A stretch of 64,000 nucleotides of DNA from Mycolicibacterium hodleri (GCF_006439015.1 NZ_RCZG01000006.1:214608-278607), one strand, 5' to 3'; positions 25,342 to 37,102 are shown, counted from the first letter of the stretch. Translations and numbers: made by a program. Notes: generated by a model from the letters alone, not told the origin.

Positions 25342-27021
25342 TCAGACTCCGACCGCCGCCCGGTGCTCGTACAAGCGGTCGCGCCCCCGCGGTGTCAGGC
25401 GAAACGACAGCGAGTCGTCCTCCGTGCTGCCCAGTGCCAGGCCCTCCCGCAGCAGTTCGGTGACGTGTCGGCCGGCCGTTGGGACGTCGATCTTGAGCTC
25501 GCGGGCGATGTCGCCGAGCGAGAGCGCACCCGCCGCGTCGATCCGGCTGCACATCGCGTAGCGGTTTCGGTCGAGTGGCGGAGTTGGCGCCTCCCTGACC
25601 GGCGCGACCGTCGACACCACAGGGATGAGCAACGCCAGTATCGCCGCCAGCGCAGCCACCCCGGCCGCCACCACCATCGCCGTTCGGAAGCCGGCCATCG
25701 ACGGCAACTCGGAACCGGCGAACGATACGGTCATCCCCGCGAGGACCGCGCCGATCACTGCGCTTGAGATCGACGTTCCCAGTGATCGCGCGAGGGCGTT
25801 GATGCCGTTCGCAGCGGCGGTCTCCGAGATCGGCACGGCTGCGTTGATCAGCGCGGGCATCGAGGCGTAGGCGAATCCGACTCCCACGGAAACCGCGATG
25901 TTGAGCACCATGATCTGCCACGACGCGGCCAGCAACACCAGGCCCGTCGCGTAGGAGGCCGAGATGATGACTGCTCCGGTCACCAGCGTGAAGCGCGGGC
26001 CCCGCGCGCCGGCGATCCGCGCCGCGATGGGTGACGTCACCATCATCGCAAGACCACCAGGGGCCATCCACAAACCAGTCGCCAGCATCGATTGTCCCAG
26101 CCCGAAGCCAGTCTCCCTGGGCATCTCCAGGATCTGCGGCGCGACCAGCGACAGGCCGAACATGCCGAATGCGACGGCGACCGACGCCATGTTGGTGGCC
26201 AGCACCGGACGCTTGACGGTGGTCCTCAGATCGACCGTCGGCGACGACACCCTCAGTTCCCACCACCCGAACAGCGTGAAGATCAGCAGCGACGAACCGA
26301 ACATCGCGAGCGTCAATCCGCTGGTCCAGCCCCAGCTCTGCCCCTTGGAGATACCGAGCAGCAGCGTGACCAACCCACCTGCCAACAGCGCCGCTCCGAG
26401 CGGATCGAGCCGGTCATCGGTGCGCGACGGTACGTGCGGTATCAGGACGACGAACATCAGCAGAGCGGCGACGCCGAGGACGGTGGCGAACCAGAACAAC
26501 ATGTGCCAGTCGTAGTGCTGCGCGATCACGGCCGACAGCGGTAATCCAAGGGCACCTCCGACGCCCAGCGAGGCACTCATGAGACCCATTGCGGGTCCGA
26601 CCCTTTCGGCCGGTACGCAGGCGCGCAGCACGCTTATGCCCAGCGGGATGATGGGAATGCCGAAACCTTGCAACCCTCGACCCACGATCAGCGGCAGGAG
26701 CGAACTCGTCATCGCGGCGATCAACGATCCGCAGATCAGCAGGATCGCGCATGCGACGAGCATCGGCTTCGCGCCGTACATGTCGCCGAGCCTGCCGAAC
26801 ACCGGCGTCGCAACGGCAGCCGCCAGCAATGTGGCCGTGATCGCCCACGAGGCATTGGATGGGCTGGTGTTCAACAACTTTGGTAGTTCGGGGATCAACG
26901 GAATGATCAGGGTCTGCATCAGGGACACGCTGATGCCGGCTGCCGACAGCACGGCCACCAGGATGCCGGGATGCGAAGAGCCCGAGGATCGCGACGCTCG
27001 CCCGAGTACCGAACCACCCAT
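25342..27021 (-). CDS. MFS transporter with C-terminal winged-helix domain
   Basis: The 559-residue protein is a drug/proton antiporter-type MFS permease (12-14 hydrophobic segments across residues about 18-470). Signatures are GRLGDMYGAKPMLV (motif A, about residues 76-89) and the GxxxGPxxGG-like stretch GLMSASLGVGGALGLPLSA. After the last membrane segment, residues about 485-555 form a MarR-like winged helix: GALSLGDIARELKIDVPTAG, then a helix HVTELLREGLA and the wing FRLTPRGRDRLYEH. A DNA-binding tail on a permease is unusual. An imperfect MarR-like palindrome is 20 nt upstream of the start. Confidence 0.85.
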   Translation of the reverse strand: MGGSVLGRASRSSGSSHPGILVAVLSAAGISVSLMQTLIIPLIPELPKLLNTSPSNASWAITATLLAAAVATPVFGRLGDMYGAKPMLVACAILLICGSLIAAMTSSLLPLIVGRGLQGFGIPIIPLGISVLRACVPAERVGPAMGLMSASLGVGGALGLPLSAVIAQHYDWHMLFWFATVLGVAALLMFVVLIPHVPSRTDDRLDPLGAALLAGGLVTLLLGISKGQSWGWTSGLTLAMFGSSLLIFTLFGWWELRVSSPTVDLRTTVKRPVLATNMASVAVAFGMFGLSLVAPQILEMPRETGFGLGQSMLATGLWMAPGGLAMMVTSPIAARIAGARGPRFTLVTGAVIISASYATGLVLLAASWQIMVLNIAVSVGVGFAYASMPALINAAVPISETAAANGINALARSLGTSISSAVIGAVLAGMTVSFAGSELPSMAGFRTAMVVAAGVAALAAILALLIPVVSTVAPVREAPTPPLDRNRYAMCSRIDAAGALSLGDIARELKIDVPTAGRHVTELLREGLALGSTEDDSLSFRLTPRGRDRLYEHRAAVGV

Positions 27022-27041
27022 GTCGCCGCACGCTACACGTT

Positions 27042-27060
27042 AGTTGAGCTATGCAAAACT
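27042..27060. promoter_or_regulatory. MarR-like imperfect palindrome before the MFS-wHTH gene
   Basis: AGTTGAGCTATGCAAAACT has AGTT/AACT ends and GC/GC inner positions, six of nine symmetric pairs matching. The spacing and the AGTT...AACT ends resemble MarR-family sites. It lies between the rdgB stop and the transporter start. Autoregulation by the fused winged helix is an inference. Confidence 0.4.
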
Positions 27061-27081
27061 TTGCTGGCCCGGCAGGCGCGC

Positions 27082-27681
27082 TCAGACCAGCGTGCGCAGT
27101 GCAGGCAACAACAACGCGAGAGCGCGTCCTCGATGCGACGCCGCGTCCTTCTCGGCCGGGCTCAATTCGGCGGCCGAACGATCCGAAGCCTCCGGCATGA
27201 AGATCGGGTCGTAGCCGAATCCGCCGTCACCCCTGGGAGCACGCGCGATGCTGCCCGACCATTCCCCTCGCACGACGGACTCCCCCGCCTGCGACACCAG
27301 CGCGCACGCCGACACGAACGCCGCGCCGCGCCGCTCGTCGGGTACGTCACCCAGTTGTCCAAGCAGCAGGTGAAGATTCGCGACGTCATCCCCGTGAGCC
27401 CCGGCCCACCGGGCCGACAGCACGCCGGGCATTCCGTTCAGGGCATCGACGGCGAGCCCGGAATCGTCGGCGACCGATGGCAGGCCGGACGCCTGGAATG
27501 CGTCACGAGCCTTCGCCAGCGCGTTCTCCTCGAAGGTGGCGCCGGTCTCGGGAGCCTCGTCGAACGGTGCGACGTCGTCGAGAGACAACAGGCGCAGACC
27601 GGACACGCCTGCGCCGTCCAGCACGCGACGCAGCTCGGCAAGCTTCTTGGGGTTGCGGCTGGCAACCAGCAGATCGGTCAG
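27082..27681 (-). CDS. rdgB: dITP/XTP pyrophosphatase
   Basis: The Ham1/RdgB enzyme hydrolyses non-canonical purine triphosphates such as dITP and XTP. Core motifs are [16 protein letters not shown] at the N-terminus, [19 protein letters not shown] (about residues 64-82) and [12 protein letters not shown] (about 149-160), followed by [18 protein letters not shown]. The start is a problem: no ATG, GTG or TTG lies near the expected N-terminus. A CTG at 27681 overlaps the rph stop by 4 nt and gives a 199-residue protein matching family length. The only standard start is GTG 27780, which would add 33 unusual residues read through the rph end. Confidence 0.9.
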   Translation of the reverse strand: MTDLLVASRNPKKLAELRRVLDGAGVSGLRLLSLDDVAPFDEAPETGATFEENALAKARDAFQASGLPSVADDSGLAVDALNGMPGVLSARWAGAHGDDVANLHLLLGQLGDVPDERRGAAFVSACALVSQAGESVVRGEWSGSIARAPRGDGGFGYDPIFMPEASDRSAAELSPAEKDAASHRGRALALLLPALRTLV

Positions 27682-28460
27682 CTTCCGAACGCCTTCTTGG
27701 GCGGCGACGTGGCCTCCGGCAGCTCCCCCGGGTATGGCAGCTCGAGCGCTTCGCGCTGTACGACGAACAGCTGCTCGCACGCGGCCAGGGCGGCGTCGAG
27801 CATCTTGTCAAGCGTGGAGCGAGGGAACGTCGCACCCTCCCCTGTGCCCTGGATCTCGACCAGGGTTCCGGTGTCGGTGGCGACGACGTTCATATCCACC
27901 TCGGCGCGCGAATCCTCCTCGTACGGCAGATCCGTTCGGACGCGACCGTCGACCACGCCGACCGACACCGCGGCGATGGCACACGACAGCGGCCGTGGAT
28001 CCGACAACCGTCCCGCAGCAGACAGATAGGTGACCGCATCCGACAGTGCCACGTAGGCGCCGGTGATGCCCGCGGTGCGGGTACCACCGTCGGCTTGGAG
28101 GACGTCGCAGTCGATGGCGATGGTGTTTTCACCCAGCGCGCCGAGATCGATGCACGCTCGCAGCGACCGGCCGACGAGTCGACTGATCTCCTGAGTGCGC
28201 CCACCGACCTTGCCGCGGACCGATTCGCGATCGGAACGGGTGTGGGTGGCGGCGGGCAGCATGGCGTATTCCGCCGTCAGCCAGCCCTGACCCGAACCCT
28301 TGCGCCAGCGCGGCACGCCCTCGGTGACGCTGGCCGTGCACATCACCCGGGTCTGGCCGAATTCGACCAGTACGGATCCGGCGGGATGCTTCGTAAAGCC
28401 GCGGGTGATGCTTACCGGTCGCAACTCGTCATCGAGTCGCCCGTCTTCTCGTCTGGACAC
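27678..28460 (-). CDS. rph: Ribonuclease PH
   Basis: A 260-residue 3'-to-5' phosphorolytic exoribonuclease that trims tRNA precursors. The opening [18 protein letters not shown], the arginine-rich [20 protein letters not shown] (about residues 84-103), the phosphate site [19 protein letters not shown] and the [11 protein letters not shown] segment are all intact. The GTG at 28460 is the family-consistent start. It forms a translationally coupled pair with rdgB, as in other mycobacteria, and follows the Rv1339-like gene by 30 nt. Confidence 0.96.
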   Translation of the reverse strand: MSRREDGRLDDELRPVSITRGFTKHPAGSVLVEFGQTRVMCTASVTEGVPRWRKGSGQGWLTAEYAMLPAATHTRSDRESVRGKVGGRTQEISRLVGRSLRACIDLGALGENTIAIDCDVLQADGGTRTAGITGAYVALSDAVTYLSAAGRLSDPRPLSCAIAAVSVGVVDGRVRTDLPYEEDSRAEVDMNVVATDTGTLVEIQGTGEGATFPRSTLDKMLDAALAACEQLFVVQREALELPYPGELPEATSPPKKAFGS

Positions 28461-28490
28461 CCGCCAACCCTAACCGGTGCGGGTGACGAC

Positions 28491-29264
28491 TCAGTGCGCC
28501 ACGACCTCGAAGGTCTCATTGCACGCGACGGCGTGCACCGGGCCGTCGAATTCGGCCTTCGCCTCGCTGATGACGTCCTCGCGGGACGTCCACGGCGGGA
28601 TGTGGGTCAGCAGCAGTTCGTGTACGCCGGCCTTGGCCGCGGCGCGGCCGGCTTCGGTGCCCGAGAGATGCAGTCGCGGTGGCCGGTCCGGGGAATCGGT
28701 CCACGATGCCTCGCACAGAAACAGGTCAGCACCGCTGGCGAGTTCGATCAGTTCATCGCAGTAGCCAGTGTCACCGCTGTAGACGAGGGTTGCCCCGGAC
28801 GGATCGGTGAAGCGCATACCGTACGACTCCGTCGGGTGGCACACCTTGCGGGGCAAGACGTTGAGCGCGCCGATCTGCACCGCTTCCCCGTCCACCCACC
28901 GATGGATGTCGAAGATGTCGGAGAAATCGTCGATCTCGCCGCCCTCGGGAGAGGACGCGGCGCCGAGGCGCGACCAGGTATCGGCAGGCCCGAACATCAG
29001 GGCGCGTCCCTCGGGGGGCGACGGATGGTAGCGGCGCCACACGAACAGCCCTGGAAGATCCAGGCAGTGGTCGGCGTGCAAGTGGGACAGCAGAACGCTC
29101 ACGGTGCCGGGATCGGCATATCTCTGAAGTGCGCCGAGCACGCCGCCGCCGAAGTCGACGGCAAGCGGCGGGGTGTCCGGGGCGGTCACCAGGTAACCCG
29201 AAGCAGGCGAATCTGGCCCGGTGACGCTACCGGAACAGCCGAGTACGGTGATTCGCACGCTCAC
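28491..29264 (-). CDS. Metallo-beta-lactamase-fold phosphodiesterase (Rv1339 homologue)
   Basis: A 257-residue protein with the metal motif SHLHADHCLDLPGLF (about residues 57-71), YSGDTGYCDEL with the bridging aspartate, and a C-terminal LTHIPPWTSREDV histidine. Rv1339 is reported as an atypical class II cyclic-nucleotide phosphodiesterase that lowers cAMP. The start is placed at GTG 29264 (VSVRITVLGCSGS), the conserved beginning; GTG 29258 is an alternative and the longer ATG form adds unlikely residues. A class III cyclase at 47.4 kb gives the opposing activity in the same region. Confidence 0.9.
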   Translation of the reverse strand: MSVRITVLGCSGSVTGPDSPASGYLVTAPDTPPLAVDFGGGVLGALQRYADPGTVSVLLSHLHADHCLDLPGLFVWRRYHPSPPEGRALMFGPADTWSRLGAASSPEGGEIDDFSDIFDIHRWVDGEAVQIGALNVLPRKVCHPTESYGMRFTDPSGATLVYSGDTGYCDELIELASGADLFLCEASWTDSPDRPPRLHLSGTEAGRAAAKAGVHELLLTHIPPWTSREDVISEAKAEFDGPVHAVACNETFEVVAH

Positions 29265-29266
29265 TA

Positions 29267-31289
<2,023 letters not shown>

Positions 31290-31293
<4 letters not shown>

Positions 31294-31871
31294 TTCTTGC
31301 CCATCAGCCCGAGTACCAGGTACTCCTGCAACACGGTCAGCCATTGATACACGTCGAGGTGACCGGCCATCGGATGCTCGGCGGGCAGGTGGTCGGGCCC
31401 TTCCGGTCCGATCTCGAGCATCGTGCCCAACGCCAGGCGGATGTCGTTGACGCACGCGGTCCAGCAGTGCGCGTCGTCCTCGGTGATCTCGAACCTACCG
31501 CCCGCCAAGGGCAGGGTGTCCAACAGTCGTTGGCCCGCATGCCGTTTCGCCTCGATGATCTCGGGCTCGTGCAGGCTGCGCAGTGCACTGTTCAGGCTCT
31601 CGGCGGTGCCGGAACCCGCCGGATGGTCGTGCTGCGGCCGAAAGAAGTCGGGCAGCAGACGCATCATCGTGTCATCGTCCGGTGGTTGCGAGTGCCCGGT
31701 CCGCATCCCCGTGAGCTCTTCCAGTTCGTCTGTGGGTGAAGAGTTCTCACGGTCAACCAGCATGTCCATCAGTGAATTGACCAAGCTCTGCAGGAGAGTC
31801 GCCTCGTGCGCCGCGAGGGTAGATCGAAACCGCGTTCCCTCAGCGGTTTCCACACGCTTCCACTTACGCAC
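31290..31871 (-). CDS. DUF2017 protein (Rv1332 homologue)
   Basis: A 193-residue soluble protein starting VRKWKRVETAEGTRFRSTL, with AAHEATLLQSLVNSLMDML and LLPDFFRPQ typical of DUF2017. No DNA-binding motif is visible although such proteins are often labelled transcriptional regulators. GTG 31871 is preferred to the longer form because it matches the family start and leaves 16 nt after clpS. The constant clpS-DUF2017-peptidase order suggests a shared role in protein turnover, but this is inference. Confidence 0.85.
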
Positions 31872-31887
31872 GCCGGTACTCCCGGGC

Positions 31888-32190
31888 TCAGCGATCCTGC
31901 TGCATCGTCGCCCAGAGGCCCGCTGCATGCAGTTTGGTGACGTCGATCTCCATGGACTCCCGACTGCCCGCGGAGACCACGGCCTTTCCCTCCTCGTGCA
32001 CCTGGAGCATCAGCTTGCTGGCGTGCGGCTCGCTGTAGCCGAAGAGTTTCTGGAACACGTAGGTCACATACGACATCAGATTCACGGGGTCGTCCCACAC
32101 CAGGGTCACCCACGGGCTGTCGGTCGCCTCGACGACCTCGACATCACGGTCCTCGCGAGCCCCAGGCTTGGTTCGCGCCGGCGTCACCAT
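31888..32190 (-). CDS. clpS: ATP-dependent Clp protease adaptor
   Basis: A 100-residue adaptor that passes N-degron substrates to ClpC/ClpA for ClpP degradation. The core [20 protein letters not shown] (with the conserved DD/NLM substrate pocket) and the helical [20 protein letters not shown] are nearly the same as in M. tuberculosis. The ATG at 32190 is used; an upstream ATG at 32208 would add six residues. It heads the clpS-DUF2017-peptidase operon and is divergent from pncB with a 56-nt gap. Confidence 0.95.
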   Translation of the reverse strand: MVTPARTKPGAREDRDVEVVEATDSPWVTLVWDDPVNLMSYVTYVFQKLFGYSEPHASKLMLQVHEEGKAVVSAGSRESMEIDVTKLHAAGLWATMQQDR

Positions 32191-32246
32191 GTCGCCAAGG
32201 ATAGACACCGGTCTCGAAGACCGTCCGAACGGCTACGGTTGGGCCT

Positions 32247-33584
32247 GTGACTCCCGACGAGCGCTCACGCGAGAAGTACGCGTCGACGGCTCTGCTCACC
32301 GACAAGTACGAGCTGACGATGCTTGCGGCAGCGCTTCGTGATGGCACCGCTCACCGGCAGACCACATTCGAGATCTTCGCGCGCCGCCTTCCCGAAGGGA
32401 GACGCTACGGAATCGTCGCAGGCACGGGCCGTTTCCTGGATACGTTGCCGCACTTCAGATTCGACGATGCCGACCTCTCGCTGCTGGCGGACTTCCTGGA
32501 CACCGAAACACTGGCATACCTGGCCGATTACCGCTTTGCGGGTGACGTCGACGGCTACGGCGAAGGTGAGCTGTACTTCCCGGGCTCCCCCGTGTTGTCC
32601 GTGAGCGGCACGTTCGCCGAATGCGTTTTGTTGGAGACCTTGGCGCTGTCGATGTTCAACCACGACTCTGCCATCGCCTCGGCGGCCGCCCGCATGGTCA
32701 GCGCCGCCGAAGGGCGACCGCTCATCGAGATGGGCTCGCGTCGTACCCACGAGATGTCGGCCGTCGCGGCCGCGCGCGCCGCCTACATCGCCGGATTCTC
32801 CGGCTCGTCGAACCTCGAGGCTCAGCGGCGGTACGGCGTCCCGGCGCTGGGGACCAGCGCGCACGCGTTCACGCTGCTGCACACCTCCGCCGACGGGCCC
32901 GACGAGCGGGCGGCGTTCCAAGCTCAGGTCGACGCGCTCGGCGTCGGGACCACGCTGCTCGTCGACACCTACGACATCACCGCAGGCGTGGCGAACGCAG
33001 TCGCCATCGCGGGCTCCGAGTTGGGCGCAGTCCGCATCGACTCCGGCGACCTCGGGGTGCTCGCCAGGCAGGTTCGCACCCAACTCGACGAGCTGGGTGC
33101 ACCTAACACGCGCATCGTCGTCACCAGCGACCTCGACGAGTTCGCGATCGCGTCCCTGCGCGCCGAGCCGGTCGACTCCTACGGGGTTGGCACGTCCCTG
33201 GTTACCGGTTCCGGCGCGCCGACCGCCGGCATGGTCTACAAGCTCGTCGAGGTCGACGGCGTTCCGGTCGCCAAGCGCAGCAGCCACAAGGAGTCCCATG
33301 GCGGCCGCAAGCAGGCTCACCGGTTGGCCAAGTCGACGGGCACCATCGTCGAGGAGATCGTGCACCTGGCCGACCGACCCCCTGCGGAATCGGCGGGGCT
33401 GGTGGCCACCGCCCTGGCCCACCCGCTGGTACGCGGCGGTCAGACCGTTACCGACGACGACTTGAAGTCCGCTCGCAAGCGCGTCACGGCAGGCCTGCAC
33501 AGCCTGCCGTGGGACGGGTTGAAGCTCTCCCGCGGCGAGCCCGCGATTCCCACCCGCATGGTCGACGCCACGCGCCAGGCCTGA
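32247..33584 (+). CDS. pncB: Nicotinate phosphoribosyltransferase
   Basis: A 445-residue NAD-salvage enzyme joining nicotinate and PRPP. It opens LLTDKYELTMLAAALRDGTA, has the catalytic histidine region GSRRTHEMSAVAA near residue 166, the phosphate-binding VRIDSGDLGVLARQVR near 264 and SYGVGTSLVTGSGAP near 312. The gene order with clpS (divergent) and dinG (downstream, same strand) is the mycobacterial one, so it corresponds to pncB1. A strong GAGGAGGAGA site straddling its stop serves the next gene. Confidence 0.94.
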   Translation: MTPDERSREKYASTALLTDKYELTMLAAALRDGTAHRQTTFEIFARRLPEGRRYGIVAGTGRFLDTLPHFRFDDADLSLLADFLDTETLAYLADYRFAGDVDGYGEGELYFPGSPVLSVSGTFAECVLLETLALSMFNHDSAIASAAARMVSAAEGRPLIEMGSRRTHEMSAVAAARAAYIAGFSGSSNLEAQRRYGVPALGTSAHAFTLLHTSADGPDERAAFQAQVDALGVGTTLLVDTYDITAGVANAVAIAGSELGAVRIDSGDLGVLARQVRTQLDELGAPNTRIVVTSDLDEFAIASLRAEPVDSYGVGTSLVTGSGAPTAGMVYKLVEVDGVPVAKRSSHKESHGGRKQAHRLAKSTGTIVEEIVHLADRPPAESAGLVATALAHPLVRGGQTVTDDDLKSARKRVTAGLHSLPWDGLKLSRGEPAIPTRMVDATRQA

Positions 33585-33593
33585 GGAGGAGAC

Positions 33594-35570
33594 ACGGGCG
33601 GCGTCAGAGAACTTCTGGACAAGGCCGTTGCCGCGCTCGGCGGCACGGAGCGCAACGGACAGATCGAGATGGCCGAGGCCGTCGACCATGCGTTCGAGAC
33701 CGGTGAGCACCTCGCCGTACAAGCCGGCACCGGGACGGGCAAGTCATTGGCCTATCTGGTGCCCGCAATCAAGCGCGCCATGGAACGGGCCGAGCCGGTG
33801 GTGATCTCGACGGCCACCATCGCGCTGCAACGTCAGTTGTTCGACCGCGACCTGCCGAGGCTCGCCGATGCGCTGACCGGTGAAGTTCCGCGCCGACCTG
33901 AGTTCGCCCTGCTCAAGGGCCGCGGAAACTACCTGTGCCTCAACAAGATTCACAGCGGCGCATCGGAGTCCAACGAGGACGTACCCCAGGACGAGTTGTT
34001 CGACGCCGTGGCGGCGACGGCGCTGGGACGTGACGTGAAGCGCCTGACCGAGTGGGCCTCGAACACCGAGACCGGTGATCGCGACGAGGTCGTGCCAGGT
34101 GTCGCCGACCGATCGTGGCGCCAGGTCAGCGTGTCCGCCAGGGAGTGCCTCGGAGCGGCGCGCTGTCCATACGGCACCGACTGCTTCGCCGAGAAGGCAA
34201 GGGGAACCGCCGGCTCGGCAGACATTGTCGTCACCAACCACGCACTGCTGGCCATCGACGCGATCTCCGAGGTCAATGTGTTGCCAGAACACGAACTCCT
34301 CGTCGTCGACGAAGCCCACGAACTCGTCGACCGGGTGACCAGCGTGGCCACCGGTGAGCTGTCGGCGACCACGCTCGGCATCGCCCACCGCCGCTCCTCC
34401 CGGCTGGTCGACGACGAACTCGCCCAGAGCTTCGAAGCGGCGACCGCCACGTTCGCGTCTGCCATCTACGACGCGGAACCGGGGCGCAAGGACTTCCTCG
34501 ACGGCGAGACGGCCACCTACCTCACGGTGCTGCGGGACATGGCCGACAGGGTCCGCTCGGCCATCGACACCGCGCCGGGCGACCCGAAGGCGGCTGCGGC
34601 GCGAAACGAGGCGGTGACGGCCCTCAACGACGTCAGCGACACCGCGTCGCGCATCCTGTCGTCGTATGGCCCGGCAATTCCCGACCGCACCGACGTGGTG
34701 TGGCTCGATCACGAGGAGACCCGTTCGGCGGGCAAGCGCGCGGTGCTGCGGATCGCGCCGCTCTCGGTGGCGAACCTGTTGCGCAACAGACTGTTCGACC
34801 AGGGGACCGTCATCCTCACCTCCGCCACGCTGACGATCGGCGGAAACTTCGATGCGATGGCCCGATCCTGGGGCCTCACCGCGATCGGCGACGAGGCGCC
34901 CGGGTGGAAGGGCATCGACGTCGGATCGCCCTTCGCACATGCCAAGTCGGGCATCCTGTACGTCGCAGCCCACCTGCCACCGCCGGGACGCGACGGCACT
35001 GGCTCGGCGGAACAGCTCGACGAGATCGAGGGTCTCATCACCGCGGCAGGAGGTCGTACCCTCGGTCTGTTCTCCTCGATGCGCGCCGCGAAGGCGACGG
35101 CCGAGGCGATGCGCGACCGCCTCGACACACCGGTGCTCTGCCAGGGCGAGGACACCACGATGGCGCTGGTCCGCCGATTCGCCGACGATGAGGAGACGAC
35201 GCTGTTCGGCACTCTGTCACTGTGGCAGGGCGTAGACGTACCGGGACCGTCGCTGAGTCTGGTACTGATCGACCGAATCCCCTTCCCCCGCCCCGACGAT
35301 CCGCTCATCACGGCCCGCCAACGCGCAGTGGCCGCCCACGGGGGAAATGGATTCATGGCCGTCGCGGCCAGTCATGCCGCGCTGCTGCTCGCTCAGGGCG
35401 CAGGACGTCTGCTCCGCAGCGTCGACGACCGGGGCGTCGTCGCCGTCCTCGACTCGCGGATGGCCACCGCCCGCTACGCCGGCTTCCTGCGCGCCTCGCT
35501 GCCGCCGTTCTGGGCGACCACCGACTCCGGGCAGGTCAGGAAGGCACTGGAGCGCTTGCGGGCGGGGTGA
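33594..35570 (+). CDS. dinG: ATP-dependent helicase DinG (XPD-like, Fe-S)
   Basis: An SF2 helicase of the DinG/XPD type. It has Walker A AGTGTGKS, the DEAH-like VVDEAHEL, and four cysteines forming the Fe-S cluster: one in NYLCLNK and three in the ECLGAARCPYGTDC segment. Motif VI is seen in QGAGRLLRS. The first ATG (33669) gives 633 residues but omits the conserved GVRELLDKAVAALGGTERNG stretch found in relatives. That stretch is open upstream back to an ACG at 33594, which has GAGGAG 5 nt before it, so I place the start there; ACG may be a rare start or a mutated one. Confidence 0.9.
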   Translation, partial: TGGVRELLDKAVAALGGTERNGQIEMAEAVDHAFETGEHLAVQAGTGTGKSLAYLVPAIKRAMERAEPVVISTATIALQRQLFDRDLPRLADALTGEVPRRPEFALLKGRGNYLCLNKIHSGASESNEDVPQDELFDAVAATALGRDVKRLTEWASNTETGDRDEVVPGVADRSWRQVSVSARECLGAARCPYGTDCFAEKARGTAGSADIVVTNHALLAIDAISEVNVLPEHELLVVDEAHELVDRVTSVATGELSATTLGIAHRRSSRLVDDELAQSFEAATATFASAIYDAEPGRKDFLDGETATYLTVLRDMADRVRSAIDTAPGDPKAAAARNEAVTALNDVSDTASRILSSYGPAIPDRTDVVWLDHEETRSAGKRAVLRIAPLSVANLLRNRLFDQGTVILTSATLTIGGNFDAMARSWGLTAIGDEAPGWKGIDVGSPFAHAKSGILYVAAHLPPPGRDGTGSAEQLDEIEGLITAAGGRTLGLFSSMRAAKATAEAMRDRLDTPVLCQGEDTTMALVRRFADDEETTLFGTLSLWQGVDVPGPSLSLVLIDRIPFPRPDDPLITARQRAVAAHGGNGFMAVAASHAALLLAQGAGRLLRSVDDRGVVAVLDSRMATARYAGFLRASLPPFWATTDSGQVRKALERLRAG

Positions 35571-35649
35571 CCGCGCATTCACTATCCTGGCCTGCAGATT
35601 GACGTGCGTGCCGTCCCGGCCGCCGGACGGAGAAGAAAGGGCGGCGTCG

Positions 35650-37083
35650 ATGAGGCGACGGCACCTCGGCAGCGTCATCGCACTCGTTCTGACCACGCTC
35701 CTTCTCACCTCGTGTGCGACGACGTTGAAGGGAACGCCGGTTTCAGTGTTCGCGAACCCGTTCAGCGTCGCGGGCATGCCCGCCGTCAACGGTCCGACCG
35801 GTTTGCGCGATGACGCCGAGGCACCGTCCCGCGACGTGGCGAACACCGATGGCGGCCAGATCGACGAACTCGCGGCCAGCGCGGTGAGCGATATCGAGGA
35901 GTTCTGGGCCGAGCACTATGGCGCGACGTTCGGCGGCGGGTTCACCCCCGTCAAGGAACTCGTGTCGTGGGACTCCACCGACTACGGCGACGTCGAATTC
36001 TGCGGGAACAACGTGGTCGGTTTCGTCAATGCCGGTTACTGCCTGGACGACAACACCATCGGTTGGGATCGCGGCGAGCTCCTGCCACAACTGCGCGACG
36101 CCAACGGCGACATGGCGGTCACCATGGTGCTCGCCCACGAGTACGGGCACTCCGTGCAGCACCAGGCCGATCTGGTCACCAAGAAGACGCCGACCATAGT
36201 TGGCGAGCAGCAGGCCGATTGCCTGGCGGGCACGTACATGCGCTGGGTCGCCGAGGGCAATTCCCCGAGGTTCACGCTCAGCACCGGCGACGGCTTGAAC
36301 AACCTGCTCGCCGCGATGATCGCGTTCCGCGACCCGCTGCTCAATGAGAGCGACTCAGAGGTCGGCGCGGACGAGCACGGTTCGGCGTTCGAGCGGGTCT
36401 CGGCATTTCAGTTCGGGTTCACCGACGGCGCTGCGTCGTGCATGGCGATCGACCTCGAGCAGATCAAGCAGCGTCGAGGCAACCTGCCGGTGTTGTTGCC
36501 CGACGACCAGACCGGCGAACTGCCGGTCACCGAGCAGTCGGTGCGGTCCATCCTCGACGCGATGAACATCGCGTTCGAGCCTGCAAACCCGCCGCAACTC
36601 AGCTTCGACGAGGCGGTCTGCCCCGACGCCCGGGCGGGTGGCCCGGCGTCGTTCTGCCCAGCGACCAACACCATGACCGTCGACTTGCCGGCTCTCCAGA
36701 AACTTGGTGCCCAGAGCGCCGATGACAGCGGCGTCGTCATGGGCGACAACACCGCCTACTCCGTGGTGGTCTCACGTTTCATGCAGTCGATTCAGCACCA
36801 GCACGGCGGCGTCGCACTCGACAACGCCGAGGCGGCTTTACGCACCGCATGCCTGACGGGTGTCGCGACGGTCAAGATGACCGATGACATCACCACCCCG
36901 GCCGGGGACACCATCCAGCTCACGGCGGGCGACGTCGACGAGGCAGTCTCGGGCATCCTCGTCAACGGTCTGGTCGCCAGCGATGTCAACGGTGACTCGG
37001 TGCCATCGGGCTTCTCTCGCATCGACGCGTTCCGGTTGGGCGTGCTCGGCGACCAGGACCGCTGCTTCAAGCGCTTCGACTGA
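35650..37083 (+). CDS. Zinc metalloprotease lipoprotein (neutral metallopeptidase-like)
   Basis: A 477-residue exported lipoprotein. The signal peptide ends in LLLTSC, a good lipobox with Cys22. The catalytic zinc site HEYGH lies at about residues 162-166 (VLAHEYGHSVQHQ), with the third ligand probably in EQQADCLAGTYMRW. This is the neutral zinc metallopeptidase arrangement, with a long C-terminal extension (about 300-477) of unknown fold. An AGAAAGG-like ribosome site precedes ATG 35650. It occupies the place where M. tuberculosis carries glgP. Confidence 0.85.
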   Translation: MRRRHLGSVIALVLTTLLLTSCATTLKGTPVSVFANPFSVAGMPAVNGPTGLRDDAEAPSRDVANTDGGQIDELAASAVSDIEEFWAEHYGATFGGGFTPVKELVSWDSTDYGDVEFCGNNVVGFVNAGYCLDDNTIGWDRGELLPQLRDANGDMAVTMVLAHEYGHSVQHQADLVTKKTPTIVGEQQADCLAGTYMRWVAEGNSPRFTLSTGDGLNNLLAAMIAFRDPLLNESDSEVGADEHGSAFERVSAFQFGFTDGAASCMAIDLEQIKQRRGNLPVLLPDDQTGELPVTEQSVRSILDAMNIAFEPANPPQLSFDEAVCPDARAGGPASFCPATNTMTVDLPALQKLGAQSADDSGVVMGDNTAYSVVVSRFMQSIQHQHGGVALDNAEAALRTACLTGVATVKMTDDITTPAGDTIQLTAGDVDEAVSGILVNGLVASDVNGDSVPSGFSRIDAFRLGVLGDQDRCFKRFD

Positions 37084-37102
37084 CCATCTTGCCGCGCGAC
37101 TC

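Noticed and set aside
32265..33722. Long antisense open frame opposite pncB (485 codons)
   Set aside because: Composition is rich in Arg/Gly/Val without any domain, and the sense strand encodes a clear enzyme; such frames are expected in GC-rich sequence.
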